The notes below the pieces were generated by a model. It made no database searches and had not been told where the DNA came from. It worked only from the letters and a program-made list of their open reading frames with translations. Below are positions 16,193 to 25,527 of a stretch of 64,000 bases of DNA, in pieces (position 1 is the stretch's first letter; every line of letters starts with the position of its first letter). A program made the translations under genes and the position numbers. The DNA is taken from positions 1-64,000 of the forward strand of contig JAPOVP010000049.1 of NCBI GenBank assembly GCA_026708085.1, read 5' to 3'. The stretch is from Caldilineaceae bacterium (GTDB taxonomy: Bacteria > Chloroflexota > Anaerolineae > Caldilineales > Caldilineaceae).

Positions 16193-16942
16193 CTATGGCG
16201 AGCGTTTTCCCATAATCATGGCGACGACTTCGGCCTCCGTCGCCTCGTCTCTGGCACGTGTGCCCAAGAGATCACCGTGAAACATGACTGAAATATAGTC
16301 GGCGATTTGGAAGACCTGTTGAATGTTGTGACTGATTAGAATGATCGTCTTGCCCTGTGCCCGCAAAGTGTCAATGAGCTGCAGGACTTCCTGGGTCTGC
16401 TCAACACCCAGGGCAGCCGTAGGCTCGTCCATAATAATGATTTCACCCCCGCGGATCAGCGCGCGACCGACGGCAACGGCCTGGCGCTGTCCCCCGGACA
16501 GGTTGCGAACCATTTCGCGAACGTTTGGAATGCGGGCATGGATGTCGTCGAGAACCTCGTGCGCCTGTCGCAACATGCCCTTGTGGTCCAGAAAGATCTG
16601 CCCGGGCCCACGAGTCAGTTCACTGCCCAGAAACATGTTCATCACCACGTCCCGATTTTCGACCAGGGCCAAATCCTGGTAAACCGCGGCAATGCCAAGC
16701 CCAAATGCTCCGGCTGGCCCACCGATGCGTGTCTCCTGACCGCGCACGCGGAATCCCCCTGCATTCGGTTGCAAGGCGCCGCTGATCAGTTTGATCAGGG
16801 TGGATTTGCCGGCGCCGTTGTCCCCGACAAGAGCGTTTACGCGTCCCGAATAGACCTTCCAACTGACCGATCGCACCGCGTGCACCGCGCCAAAGGACTT
16901 GTCCAGGTCGATCGTTTCCAGAATTACTTCGTCGTTCGCCAT
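16193..16942 (-). CDS. sugar ABC transporter ATP-binding protein, single-domain RbsA/FrcA type
   Basis: This is the cytoplasmic ATPase for the two permeases upstream. The 249-residue protein has Walker A GDNGAGKST (40-48), a Q-loop AVYQDLALV, the signature LSGGQRQAVAVGRA and Walker B IIIMDEPTAALG. RbsA-type proteins usually contain two fused nucleotide-binding halves of about 500 residues. This one has a single half, as in the FrcA subgroup. It starts 33 bp after the end of the preceding permease gene and ends 21 bp before the FtsX-type gene. Confidence 0.92.
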   Translation of the reverse strand: MANDEVILETIDLDKSFGAVHAVRSVSWKVYSGRVNALVGDNGAGKSTLIKLISGALQPNAGGFRVRGQETRIGGPAGAFGLGIAAVYQDLALVENRDVVMNMFLGSELTRGPGQIFLDHKGMLRQAHEVLDDIHARIPNVREMVRNLSGGQRQAVAVGRALIRGGEIIIMDEPTAALGVEQTQEVLQLIDTLRAQGKTIILISHNIQQVFQIADYISVMFHGDLLGTRARDEATEAEVVAMIMGKRSP

Positions 16943-16975
16943 GTGCTACCCCGTATGCGAAGCAGGCATTCCCAC

Positions 16976-17971
16976 TCAAGTCATCCGCGCGCGCAGCACG
17001 CTGAGGATGACGGCCAGGACCAGTGCAAATCCGCGCACAATCAGAATGATGCCTGTAGGGACATCCATCAGCTGCAGACCATTTCCCAGAATTGTCAGGA
17101 AAAAAACTGCTACAAGATTGCGTTCGATACGACCAACGCCGCCAAACAGGCTGAACCCCCCCAACAAGACCGCGGTCAGGGCAGTTACGAAGTCCACACT
17201 GCCCGCTATAGCCAGCCCAAACATGGCTGACTGCTTTGCTCTTGCCGTTACGAGAATGGCGGTCAACGCCGCGGTCAGGGCGGATATCACAAGTGCGATC
17301 CGGATCACCCTGTCTACCGGAACTCCACTCAGGAGGGAGGCTCGGTAGTCGGCGCCAGTGGCGTAAATGTGAGCGCCCAACTTCGTCTGAGTCAACATTA
17401 TGTAGCCAACAATATAGCAGAAGAACATGATCCAGACCGACGAAGGGATCCCAAACACGCGAATAAAAACCGCTTCCTGCAACCCTTCGCGGGCAATCGT
17501 GATCGTTTGGCCTCCACTGAGGAACAGCGCTATTGCCAGCATCACTCCCTGCGTAGCAAGAGTCGCCACGAAGGCAACGATCTTTCCGTTTACAACAATT
17601 AGCCCGTTGAACAGGCCCGCGGCGACGCCTGCAAGGAGGGCGAAAATCACCGTAAGTGGGAGCGAGAAGCCCGCTTCCTCGAAAAGCAGAGCGGTCGTTA
17701 CCGTGGCTACCGCCAGGACACCTTGCGTTGAAGTGTCGATCTGACCGGCCAGGATCGCCACGGTGTAGCCCGCTGTAACGATGCCGGCCAATGAGGCGCT
17801 GATAAGAATGTTCACCAGGTTCCGGGGTGTGAAGAAATACGGGGCGAGAAAGACGAAAACGATGAACATGAAGACCGTTACGACGTAGATACCGTTGTCC
17901 ATCAGGAACAGAAGCTGCTCCCGCCTCCGCCCTGCTATCGGCAGCTCGCCTTGGGTGAATCGCCCTAACAC
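16976..17971 (-). CDS. sugar ABC transporter permease, RbsC family (second copy)
   Basis: This 331-residue inner-membrane permease has about nine or ten hydrophobic segments. The family motifs AGQIDTSTQGVLAVATVTTALLF (first two-thirds) and AVLLGGFSLFGGVGRIERN near the C-terminus belong to the BPD_transp_2 fold of ribose and xylose importers. It begins 11 bp after the other permease. The two copies are clearly related but not identical, which suggests a heterodimeric channel. Confidence 0.92.
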   Translation of the reverse strand: MLGRFTQGELPIAGRRREQLLFLMDNGIYVVTVFMFIVFVFLAPYFFTPRNLVNILISASLAGIVTAGYTVAILAGQIDTSTQGVLAVATVTTALLFEEAGFSLPLTVIFALLAGVAAGLFNGLIVVNGKIVAFVATLATQGVMLAIALFLSGGQTITIAREGLQEAVFIRVFGIPSSVWIMFFCYIVGYIMLTQTKLGAHIYATGADYRASLLSGVPVDRVIRIALVISALTAALTAILVTARAKQSAMFGLAIAGSVDFVTALTAVLLGGFSLFGGVGRIERNLVAVFFLTILGNGLQLMDVPTGIILIVRGFALVLAVILSVLRARMT

Positions 17972-17982
17972 CTGCCCGTCCC

Positions 17983-18999
17983 CTATCTTGTTGCCAGTTG
18001 CTGGCGGATGCTGTCCAGCAATATGGCGAAAACAAAGGCTGACCCGAAAATCAGCTGCCGCACCGGAGCCGCAACGTTCAGGATACCCAGGCCAATCGTC
18101 AATGTGGACAAAAACAGTAGCCCGATCAACGTGCGCTCGATCTTGCCGCTGCCGCCGGACAGCGCTACGCCCGCGAACAGAGCTGCAGTCAGCGACTGAC
18201 CCAGCCCCTCAACGCCAGGTTGCGCGGCCAGCTGCCGGCCGGCGATGAGAATCCCGGCCATGCCGGTTATAACCGCATTCACTACCAACACGATCCGGGC
18301 AATACGGACGGCGTTGATGCCATTCAGAGCCGCGGCAGCAGGATTGCCGCCCATGGCATAGATGTGCGCGCCAAACCGGGTCTGGTTCAGCACGACCCAC
18401 CCGACAGCGTAGGCGACAAACATCATTGGAATCACAAAGGGGACGCCAATGATTTCGAAATTGGCGATGTCGCGCAGCGGCGGTCGTACCAGACGGATCA
18501 TGCCCGGCTGATCAGTCAGATCTATAATGAGAAAGCCGACTCCCCCGCAGACGACGCCGACGGCCAGCGTGGACACGAAAGAGGGTATCCCCTGCTTAAT
18601 CAGATAGCTGCTGAGCAGGCCAACTGCAATCGTCAGAACCACGGTCAGGGCCAGCGCGACCCCCAGCGGCCACTCCAGCAGTTGGAAGACGGCCGCAAAC
18701 ATCAGCGAGGCCATGCCTCCAACCTGCGCTGTAGACAAGTCGATCTGTCCGGAAATAAGTGTAATCGTGTATGAAGCCAGCACGATTCCTGCCGGGCCGC
18801 TCAGTCGCAGAATCGCCTCCATCGTTCTTGATCTGATGAAGAGATCCGGGGCCGCGACCGCAAACAGAATAAGCTCCAGTGCGAATGCGATAAACAGCCC
18901 GTTGTCCAGCAGGAACTGGACAATTCGTTTGCGTCGATTCCTGCCGTCACTGCCGGCAAACTGCGCGCCAACGCGCCGTATAGGACTTCCCGGAGCCAT
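17983..18999 (-). CDS. sugar ABC transporter permease, RbsC family (first copy)
   Basis: This 338-residue permease of the BPD_transp_2 family has about nine hydrophobic segments. It has ISGQIDLSTAQVGGMASLMFA, the TRFGAHIYAMGGNPAAAALNGI loop typical of ribose-type permeases, and GVALSGGSGKIERTLIG near the end. A charged N-terminus (residues 1-30) precedes helix 1. It is the first permease after the binding-protein gene, separated by 109 bp that contain a hairpin. Confidence 0.92.
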   Translation of the reverse strand: MAPGSPIRRVGAQFAGSDGRNRRKRIVQFLLDNGLFIAFALELILFAVAAPDLFIRSRTMEAILRLSGPAGIVLASYTITLISGQIDLSTAQVGGMASLMFAAVFQLLEWPLGVALALTVVLTIAVGLLSSYLIKQGIPSFVSTLAVGVVCGGVGFLIIDLTDQPGMIRLVRPPLRDIANFEIIGVPFVIPMMFVAYAVGWVVLNQTRFGAHIYAMGGNPAAAALNGINAVRIARIVLVVNAVITGMAGILIAGRQLAAQPGVEGLGQSLTAALFAGVALSGGSGKIERTLIGLLFLSTLTIGLGILNVAAPVRQLIFGSAFVFAILLDSIRQQLATR

Positions 19000-19048
19000 G
19001 CCCGTAGGCTACCTCTTGTGTATAGAAGGGGGGTAGTTCAGATAGAGA

Positions 19049-19082
19049 GAGGGTGAGGCCAAAATGAACTAGCCCCACCCTC
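19049..19082 (-). other. intercistronic hairpin between binding protein and permease genes
   Basis: GAGGGTGAGGC (19049-19059) pairs with GCCCCACCCTC (19072-19082): an 11-bp stem with one mismatch and a 12-nt loop. It lies in the gap between the binding-protein gene and the permeases. Such hairpins usually protect the upstream binding-protein message, or partly end transcription, so that more binding protein than permease is made. No T-run follows on either side, so protection or partial attenuation is more likely than full termination. Confidence 0.55.
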
Positions 19083-19108
19083 GATATCCTGTCTGGTAAG
19101 CGTCGGTC

Positions 19109-20212
19109 CTACTCGGACTCGTAGAGTTCGGCGTAGCGCTGATCGACCGTCTCCTGCGTGATCGCCTTGCGCACCTGGTAGGTCTCGAACGGCAGGCCTT
19201 CCAAGGTGGCCAAGGCAACTTCGACCCAGCCCCAGCCCTCACAATAAGGCTGGAATTCGATGAAGCCGTAGTAGCCCATCGGCCGTGTTTTCAGGAACTT
19301 GGCCGGCGGTTCATCGCCTCCCAGTGTAACGAGCATGACGTCCGCTTCGTTACCCGCTTCGGCGACAGCGTTGTACGGGCCAATGCCGAGGCCGTCCCAG
19401 CAGGGAATCATCGCGAAGACGCCTTCAGGATTCGCCGTCATAGCGTCGTTCACCATGTCTTCGGCCGAGCGTCCCGTGGTCAGATCCGCCATGAGGACAT
19501 GGTCGTCATCCAACTCCATTGCCTCCTGGAACGTGGAAGCAGCCGAGCCTGTGCGCGTGACGCAGGCCGGGATGCCGCCGTGGGTCAACTCGATAAAGAA
19601 CAGCTCTCGACCTGCCCAATCCTCCTGCTGTCGCTTCCTGACGCCCTCCACGAGCAACTCCGCACCTCGCATGCCGGCGATCCCGTCGGGAATGCCGTAA
19701 ACGATGGGCGTGTATTCACTGGGGCCGTTGTCGATGCCGATGAACTGAATGCCTTCGTCCAGGGCACGCAAGGCAAGGCCTTCATACACATTGGGACCGT
19801 GCGCGCCGACAATACTCAGGTCGTTCAGCAGCAGCGTCTCCAGAAGATCCGGCTCGGTGGCATAGTCGCCGGCCGCGTCGGATTCGAAGAACTCCACCCC
19901 GTAGAACGCGGCGGCCGACTTCATCGCACCGGACCACTCACCGAAGAAAGGATGGGCCAAATTAGGATTGATGAATCCAAGGCGCCAGGGCTGGGAGAAC
20001 TCGGTTGGAAGCGTAGCCAGGGGTTTGCACTGGTGTGGCGCAGTCTCTGCTTCGATGGCAGCCGCTTCATGGAAGTCGACAGCTCTAGGCGTCGCCGTGA
20101 CGTCTACGACACGCGTCACCTCGACTTCGACGGTCTGGGTTTCGCACGCCGTCAAGACGATCACGGCAAGCGCCAAGATCAGTGCTGCCAAAAGATACCT
20201 CTTGTTCTTCAT
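19109..20212 (-). CDS. sugar ABC transporter substrate-binding lipoprotein
   Basis: This is the extracytoplasmic binding protein of the importer. The 367-residue product has a lipoprotein signal (hydrophobic 6-22, lipobox LTAC, Cys at about 23) and a Val/Thr-rich tether. A periplasmic-binding-protein type 1 fold follows, with FINPNLAHPFFGEWSGAMKSAA (start about 79), DNGPSEYTP and the LGGDEPPAKFL block near the C-terminal hinge. The start codon follows AGGAGAGGTAAG, a strong ribosome site. It is the first gene of the operon. The ligand is probably a sugar or sugar derivative; the sequence does not say which. Confidence 0.9.
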   Translation of the reverse strand: MKNKRYLLAALILALAVIVLTACETQTVEVEVTRVVDVTATPRAVDFHEAAAIEAETAPHQCKPLATLPTEFSQPWRLGFINPNLAHPFFGEWSGAMKSAAAFYGVEFFESDAAGDYATEPDLLETLLLNDLSIVGAHGPNVYEGLALRALDEGIQFIGIDNGPSEYTPIVYGIPDGIAGMRGAELLVEGVRKRQQEDWAGRELFFIELTHGGIPACVTRTGSAASTFQEAMELDDDHVLMADLTTGRSAEDMVNDAMTANPEGVFAMIPCWDGLGIGPYNAVAEAGNEADVMLVTLGGDEPPAKFLKTRPMGYYGFIEFQPYCEGWGWVEVALATLEGLPFETYQVRKAITQETVDQRYAELYESE

Positions 20213-20694
20213 CTTACCTCTCCTTTCGTCCTCGTTGGTGGGAAATGAGTGCTACCTTAACTCTCAAGATTGTAAACAGCTTCTAAGCGGATTTCAAGCA
20301 CGCCGACAGTCTACATACAAACTTTGCCAAAGCGTATTGGCATCCAATTCTCGCTCAGGGCGACAAAGAGATCGTACTTCCCTGGCGGCGATACCAGTCT
20401 CAGAGTCATCTGCGGCGGCCGTCTGACAGTCCCAATGCACAGAAACTGAGGTCCCGATCCAGGCCCAGGCTCTAAACTCCCGGACAAAAGGAATCCGAAT
20501 ACCAGGCCCAGCCGTGTACACGCGTACTCGCAACGCGGGGGTCACCTCTTTGAATCGGATCGAAAGTTTGAGTAAAGAGTTCTCCAGGACTTTCAGTGTG
20601 GACGGGGCGATTGTACGATGAAAGCAAGTTGCCTGTCAAGAGAATCTACTGAGACAACCTGCCCCCTCTGACGAACCCAGCAGAGGGAGGCTGC
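20213..20694. other. intergenic region upstream of the sugar transporter
   Basis: This gap carries the leader and presumably the promoter of the binding-protein gene on the minus strand; a TTTACA (rc of 20270-20275) is the best -35 candidate. A minus-strand frame at 20294-20545 (GTG start, 83 codons) has ordinary codon use and an AGAGG site, but I recognise no domain. I do not call it a gene; it may be the remnant of a regulator or lectin-like domain. Confidence 0.4.
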
Positions 20695-21456
20695 TCAGCC
20701 AAGTTCGCCCGCCATCGTCATGACAACTGTCGCCGCAGCAAGAGCCGCGGTCTCGGCGCGCAGAATTCGCGGTCCGAGAGACACCGGAAGCCATCCCTTT
20801 CTGTTTGCCGAGGCTGCCTCTTGCACGCTAATTCCTCCTTCGGGCCCCACAAGCAGAGCAACTTCGTCGGCGTCGCGCACCGCACGACGTAACCCGGAAC
20901 TGTTCTCCCCCGCCTCTTCCCAGGCAAAAAGCCGGACGCCTCCGCCTTGATCAAGAGCCTCTTCCCAATGCATTGGATCTCCAAGTACGGGAAGCCGTCC
21001 CCGGCGGCTCTGCTCGGCCGCCTCACGCACGATGGCGCGCCAGCGCTCATATTTGGGCAGCAGCCTCGCCGCAGGTCGCACCACCGTGCGACTACTGATC
21101 ACCGGTACGAAACGGCTCACACCCAGTTCCGTGCCTTTCTGCAATACCCACTCGAATCGTTCTCGCTTCAAAACGCACTGGTAGAGGGTCAACTCGATTG
21201 CAGGCTCGCCCTGAACAGGTTCCTTCGCCAGCACGAGACCGGTCGCTCCCCCGGGACTCAGGGACTCAATTTGCGTCGGATAAGCCGCGCCGTTTCCGTC
21301 GAGCAACGTTATCACGCTGCCCTCCTTGAGACGCAGGACGTTGCGCAGCTGATGTGAAATTGGTGAGAGATCGACTTGTCGTTCAGGCTCTGCCGGCATC
21401 CCCTTCAGGAAGAACCAGTGGTTTCTGCCGGCCCCACCACGCTCATTACCCGGCAT
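20695..21456 (-). CDS. rsmE: 16S rRNA m3U1498 methyltransferase RsmE
   Basis: RsmE methylates U1498 of 16S rRNA. The 253-residue protein has the N-terminal PUA-like part (HWFFLKG, then HQLRNVLRLKEG) and the SPOUT trefoil knot, with VALLVGPEGG and the knot end SLGPRILRAETAALAA. The ATG at 21456 overlaps the upstream prmA by 11 bp, so the two are translationally coupled. A longer frame back to 21564 would lie wholly in prmA and gives no conserved sequence. Confidence 0.93.
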   Translation of the reverse strand: MPGNERGGAGRNHWFFLKGMPAEPERQVDLSPISHQLRNVLRLKEGSVITLLDGNGAAYPTQIESLSPGGATGLVLAKEPVQGEPAIELTLYQCVLKRERFEWVLQKGTELGVSRFVPVISSRTVVRPAARLLPKYERWRAIVREAAEQSRRGRLPVLGDPMHWEEALDQGGGVRLFAWEEAGENSSGLRRAVRDADEVALLVGPEGGISVQEAASANRKGWLPVSLGPRILRAETAALAAATVVMTMAGELG

Positions 21457-22423
21457 GTTCTTTTCGGACCACCAGAGCCATCCAATCTGCTTCCTGCCTG
21501 CGTTCCACTTCTTGCAGTCCGTGACGGGCTGCAGCAGCCAACACAATCTCTGACTTCTCCTCAAGTATGCCCGAGAGAATCATGTGGCCTCCGGGCGCCA
21601 GAGGCTCGGCGAGAGAAACGTTTTCGTAAGTCCCATCGAACAGCCCAACCAAGACCTCAGCCAGGATGTTTGCCGCGATCACCTTGAAGCGGCCGGCCTG
21701 CTTCTCAGGTATCGAACCTTGCTCAATGTGCAGGGCACCGCTACAGGTACTGAGTTTGTTCCTGGCAGCGTTTTCCCTCGCTGCCTGAATGGCCAGAGAA
21801 TCGATGTCTGTCGCCCAAACCGGCCTCGCACCCAGCTTTGCTGCTACGATAGAAAGAATTCCGCTACCCGTGCCTATATCCAAGAACGAGTCTCCCGGCC
21901 GTACCCACTCCTCCAGAGCAGCAACGCAAAGCCGTGTAGTCGGGTGAAGGCCTGTGCCAAATGCCATGCCCGGCTCTAGCCGAACCACGACGTCGTCCGG
22001 CAGTGGCTCCGGCTCTTCCCAAGCCGGGGTCAGCAGTACGCGACGCCCAATCCGCATAGGCTTGTAGTGCCGTTTCCAGGCGTGTGCCCAGTCTTCCTGC
22101 TTCAGAGTGCGAACAGCCGGTTCGGGCATAGGATAGAGAAGGCCTAAACGCCAAAGGCCCTCTTCAATCTGCCTCTGAATTCTACGTCCGCGCGGGCCCG
22201 GCTTCAGGTAGGTCTTAACAACCATCCTGTACTCACCGGCAGCCGGGTTTCCTAAATCATCGTAGCCGGTCGACTCCAACACCGCCCCGCCCCCAGAAGC
22301 CTCCCCGGCCGCGCTGTCTTCGACCCAGTCGCCGCCGTTGAAGCGGTTAAACAGTTCGACGACCGCCTCGGCCGCCTCGCCGTCGACCTCGACCGCAATT
22401 TCGAGTAGCTCGTCCGCATCCAT
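21446..22423 (-). CDS. prmA: ribosomal protein L11 methyltransferase PrmA
   Basis: PrmA trimethylates ribosomal protein L11. The 325-residue protein has the N-terminal substrate-recognition domain (with an Ala/Gly-rich insertion near residues 35-50) and the class I methyltransferase core. That core contains MAFGTGLHPTTRL, motif I FLDIGTGSGILS (about 180-191), WATDIDSLAI and NILAEVL, all diagnostic. It pairs with rsmE, as in many genomes. The first base of the gene is 135 bp from the divergent DMT transporter. Confidence 0.94.
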   Translation of the reverse strand: MDADELLEIAVEVDGEAAEAVVELFNRFNGGDWVEDSAAGEASGGGAVLESTGYDDLGNPAAGEYRMVVKTYLKPGPRGRRIQRQIEEGLWRLGLLYPMPEPAVRTLKQEDWAHAWKRHYKPMRIGRRVLLTPAWEEPEPLPDDVVVRLEPGMAFGTGLHPTTRLCVAALEEWVRPGDSFLDIGTGSGILSIVAAKLGARPVWATDIDSLAIQAARENAARNKLSTCSGALHIEQGSIPEKQAGRFKVIAANILAEVLVGLFDGTYENVSLAEPLAPGGHMILSGILEEKSEIVLAAAARHGLQEVERRQEADWMALVVRKEHAG

Positions 22424-22558
22424 TCAGGGCTGTTCTCGCTCGCTTGCAGTTCCTGGCGCGACCTTTGTTGCGATATACTACGTCGTCCAAACAGAAGCTG
22501 GAAACCGGCTATTGCCCTGCTCAGAATCCGCACGGCTCAATAGACATGAACTGATTCA

Positions 22559-23467
22559 ATGACTCCGCGCACACGATCCTATATCAGTCTAGCTGTGTGT
22601 ATACTGCTGTGGGCTTCGATTCCGGTTGCCTCAAAGAAAATTCTGGCAGAGCTGAACAATCTGCAGATGCTCTTCTACAGTACGGTTTTCTCGGCGTTTG
22701 CGCTAGGGGCGCTTGTCGCGGGGCAAGGCAAAGTTTCCAGCATGGCCCGGTATTCGTTACGCGACTACGCTCACCTGAGTGGGCTGGGCTTCCTGGGGGC
22801 TTTCCTGTATTACGTCCTTCTCTACGGGGCTTTTGCAAACACGACCGCAGCCGAAGGCTTCATTCTGGCCTACACCTGGCCCATCCTGGTCAGTCTACTG
22901 GCCGTGCCGCTCCTGGGCCAAGAGCTTACCCCCGTCCGCCTGATTGCAATCGCGATCAGTTTCGGCGGTGTCGTAATGATTGTTTCGCGGGGGCGGATGC
23001 TGGAATTTCAGACGGAGAACCTGGCCGGAAACTTGCTGGCCCTGAGCGGGGCTCTCGTCTTCGCACTTTTCTCAGTTCTGGGCAAACGATCGAATTACGA
23101 TTTTACCATTGCTGCTCTTGTCTACTTCTGCTCCGCACTCGTCTGCGCCTTTACCGCCATCGCCATTGTCGGGGAACTGCCGCTACCTTCCCTCTCCATC
23201 TGGGGCTGGGTACTCTACAACGGGCTACTGGTCAACGGGGTCAGTTATCTTTTCTGGTTCAAGGCGCTGGAACACGGGGACACGTTTATCGTCTCAAACT
23301 TGCTCTACTTGACGCCCGTACTCTCGCTGCCTCTTGTAAAGGTCTTTCTCAATGAATCGGTGCACATGTCAGCAGTAACGGGCCTGGTGCTTATCGTCGC
23401 AGGAATTCTACTGCAGTCCTGGCCCAAATTGGCGGTTTTGACCCGGTCCCGGAGTCCAGGGAACTGA
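22559..23467 (+). CDS. EamA-family (DMT) transporter
   Basis: This ten-helix inner-membrane transporter belongs to the drug/metabolite superfamily. The 302-residue product shows the two repeated EamA halves: the first has LLWASIPVASKKIL and ends around residue 140, the second starts at LAGNLLALSGALVFALFSVLGKR. The family commonly exports amino acids or metabolites; the substrate is not predictable. Ten helices are visible by hydropathy, the last ending with LIVAGILLQSWP. It is divergent from prmA and convergent with dnaJ. Confidence 0.88.
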   Translation: MTPRTRSYISLAVCILLWASIPVASKKILAELNNLQMLFYSTVFSAFALGALVAGQGKVSSMARYSLRDYAHLSGLGFLGAFLYYVLLYGAFANTTAAEGFILAYTWPILVSLLAVPLLGQELTPVRLIAIAISFGGVVMIVSRGRMLEFQTENLAGNLLALSGALVFALFSVLGKRSNYDFTIAALVYFCSALVCAFTAIAIVGELPLPSLSIWGWVLYNGLLVNGVSYLFWFKALEHGDTFIVSNLLYLTPVLSLPLVKVFLNESVHMSAVTGLVLIVAGILLQSWPKLAVLTRSRSPGN

Positions 23468-23517
23468 AAGGGGAGCCTTGGCCTGGAAGGCGTATTCCCG
23501 GGCAAGCCGCTAACGCC

Positions 23518-24642
23518 CTAGTCTGGCCTCAGGATGCGGTCGAGGAGTCCGCGCCGAGGTTCGTGCACTTCGTCACCCAGGCTTTCGGCCAGTTGGCGCA
23601 ACAGCATTTCCTGTTCTTCGGTCAGATCGGTGGGCGTTACAAGCTTCACTGTTACAATCATGTCGCCGCGCCCGCTACGTTGCAGGCGAGCTATTCCCAT
23701 CCCCGCTTTACGAAAGCTTCTTCCGGTTTGCGTACCGGCGGGGATTTCGAGACTCTCCGTGCCACCTCCCAAAGTCGGGATTTCTATCGTTGCACCAAGA
23801 GTTGCCTGCGGGATGCTGACAGGCAGTTCCAAATGAATATCAAACTCTTCCCGCACAAAGTCGGGATGATCTTCGACACTGATCATTACGTAAAGGTTGC
23901 CGCGCGGTCCCCCCAAGGTGCCGGCCTCGCCCTCCCCACCCAAGCGGATACGAGTTCCGTTGTCGACCCCCGCGGGAACATTGACCTTTATTTTGCGGGA
24001 AACTTGCACGCGCTTGCGGCCGTTACAGCGACTGCAAGCTGTGGAAATGACTTCTCCTTCTCCATGGCAAGCAGGGCATGTTGTTGCGGTGACAATCGTT
24101 CCAAAAAGGGGGCTCTGCTGACGGCGTTGTACCTCACCGCTGCCGCCGCAGGTTGAACACCTTACCGGAATCGTGCCGGGCTCGGCGCCGCTGCCCTGGC
24201 AAGAGTCGCAGTCCTCCATGCGGGGCACTTCAATCTCCTCCTGAGTACCAAAGGCGGCATCCTCAAAGCTCAACCTGATGTCTACCCTCAGATCCGCGCC
24301 GCGGCGGGGAGCCCGCCGGTTCCCGCGCCCCATGCCGCCGAAACCGAATACCTCCTCAAAAATGCTGCCCAGGTCGCCAAATCCCTGGCTGAAATCGCTG
24401 AACCCACCGGAGCCGCCCAGGCCCGAATGTCCAAATCGGTCATAGACTGCCCGTTTCTGCGGATCGCTCAAGACCTGGTAGGCCTCATTAATCTCTTTGA
24501 ATTTGGCCTCGGCATCTGCTTCCGGATTGACGTCCGGATGGTACTGCTGAGCCAACTTGCGGAAGGCCCGCTTGAGCGCCTGCTCATCAGCGCCCCGTTC
24601 TATGCCAAGCACTTCGTAATAGTCGCGCTTTTCGCTCATCAA
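23518..24642 (-). CDS. dnaJ: chaperone DnaJ
   Basis: This is the cochaperone that delivers clients to DnaK and stimulates its ATPase. The 374-residue type A J protein has the J domain with YYEVLGI and HPD (about 36-38) and a Gly/Phe-rich linker (73-105). Four zinc-finger repeats follow: CDSCQGSG, CSTCGGSG, CPACHGEG and CSRCNGRK. C-terminal beta domains complete it. It lies 1 bp after a tiny membrane gene and downstream of coaE, not with dnaK or grpE. This suggests it is transcribed from the coaE promoter and is uncoupled from the classic heat shock operon. Confidence 0.96.
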   Translation of the reverse strand: MMSEKRDYYEVLGIERGADEQALKRAFRKLAQQYHPDVNPEADAEAKFKEINEAYQVLSDPQKRAVYDRFGHSGLGGSGGFSDFSQGFGDLGSIFEEVFGFGGMGRGNRRAPRRGADLRVDIRLSFEDAAFGTQEEIEVPRMEDCDSCQGSGAEPGTIPVRCSTCGGSGEVQRRQQSPLFGTIVTATTCPACHGEGEVISTACSRCNGRKRVQVSRKIKVNVPAGVDNGTRIRLGGEGEAGTLGGPRGNLYVMISVEDHPDFVREEFDIHLELPVSIPQATLGATIEIPTLGGGTESLEIPAGTQTGRSFRKAGMGIARLQRSGRGDMIVTVKLVTPTDLTEEQEMLLRQLAESLGDEVHEPRRGLLDRILRPD

Positions 24643-24643
24643 G

Positions 24644-24835
24644 CTATTCCCAACTTATGATCCATGCGCACAGACCGGCCAAGCCAACGGTTACCCCAAT
24701 CAGAGCTGCCCACTGCGCGCCGTCAAATCCAACGCCTCGTGCGCTGAAGAGCAGTATCACGACGAAACCGATTGCCAGCACAGCCCAGTTGGACAGGACA
24801 GTGTGGTCGGACCAGAATCTTCTTAGAAAGTCCAT
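24644..24835 (-). CDS. small two-helix membrane protein between coaE and dnaJ
   Basis: The 63-residue product has an N-terminal amphipathic stretch (DFLRRFWSDHTV) and two hydrophobic helices (about 17-33 and 43-61). It is spaced 16 bp from coaE and 1 bp from dnaJ, so it is firmly within the operon and probably translated. No family is recognised. Confidence 0.65.
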   Translation of the reverse strand: MDFLRRFWSDHTVLSNWAVLAIGFVVILLFSARGVGFDGAQWAALIGVTVGLAGLCAWIISWE

Positions 24836-24851
24836 GTCGGTTCGGACCCCT

Positions 24852-25484
24852 CTAGCGTGCCAGTGTTGTCATCCGCCGCGGATATCGTCGCTTCAAGTCC
24901 TCCCAAATCGCGTCCAACTGTGCGTGTAACTCCGCCAGACTGCCGTCGTTCTCGATGACGCGATCGGCCTGGTTCACTTTGGCCGCCTGCGGTGGCTGCA
25001 GATCGATCATTTGCCGGGCTTCGCTCTCTTCCATCCTGCGCGCCTCCAGAAGCCGCCGCAACTGGGTAGTCAAGCTTGACGTTACGACCCAGATCTCATC
25101 GCAGAGGGTCGACATCAACCCGGCCTCGAGCAGTTTGATCGCCTCCAGTACGATTACGGGAGACTCGTTGTCGGCAATCTCCTGCTTACCCAAGTCAAAG
25201 ATCTTCGGGTGGACGATCTTTTCCAACTTGCCCAGGTCTATTGGATTGGAGAAGACGATTTTGCCAAGTTTCTTGCGATCAATTGTGCCGTCCTCTGCGA
25301 GAATCTCCTGGCCGAAAGTACGCACAACAGCGTCGTATGCCTGTGCGCCCGGCTCGATTACGCGGTGCCCCAACTTGTCGGCATCGATGATGAAAGCACA
25401 CTTCTCCCTGAGGTAGCTGAGAATTGTGCTCTTGCCGGTTGCGATATTCCCCGTCAACCCGATTACCAGAGATTTCCGCGACAT
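24852..25484 (-). CDS. coaE: dephospho-CoA kinase CoaE
   Basis: CoaE performs the last step of coenzyme A synthesis, phosphorylating the 3' hydroxyl of dephospho-CoA. The 210-residue P-loop kinase has GLTGNIATGKST (9-20), the IDADKLGH substrate segment (about 34-41), and the lid region with VVTSSLTTQLRRL and RMEESEARQMIDLQ, all in the right order. It is the first gene of a three-gene unit with the small membrane protein and dnaJ, and has its own predicted promoter at 25528-25557. Confidence 0.95.
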   Translation of the reverse strand: MSRKSLVIGLTGNIATGKSTILSYLREKCAFIIDADKLGHRVIEPGAQAYDAVVRTFGQEILAEDGTIDRKKLGKIVFSNPIDLGKLEKIVHPKIFDLGKQEIADNESPVIVLEAIKLLEAGLMSTLCDEIWVVTSSLTTQLRRLLEARRMEESEARQMIDLQPPQAAKVNQADRVIENDGSLAELHAQLDAIWEDLKRRYPRRMTTLAR

Positions 25485-25527
25485 TTCCGATTAAACCCTT
25501 TGCTATTTGTTTTTTCGACTGGGCCCT

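Noticed and set aside
16620-18035. Long minus-strand open frame (471 codons)
   Set aside because: It is an alternative frame of the permease and ATPase genes, Arg/Ser/Cys-rich and without motifs.
20294-20545. 83-codon minus-strand frame upstream of the sugar transporter
   Set aside because: Codon use is ordinary and a weak AGAGG is present, but no domain is recognised and it lies in the expected promoter region. Left as an open question.
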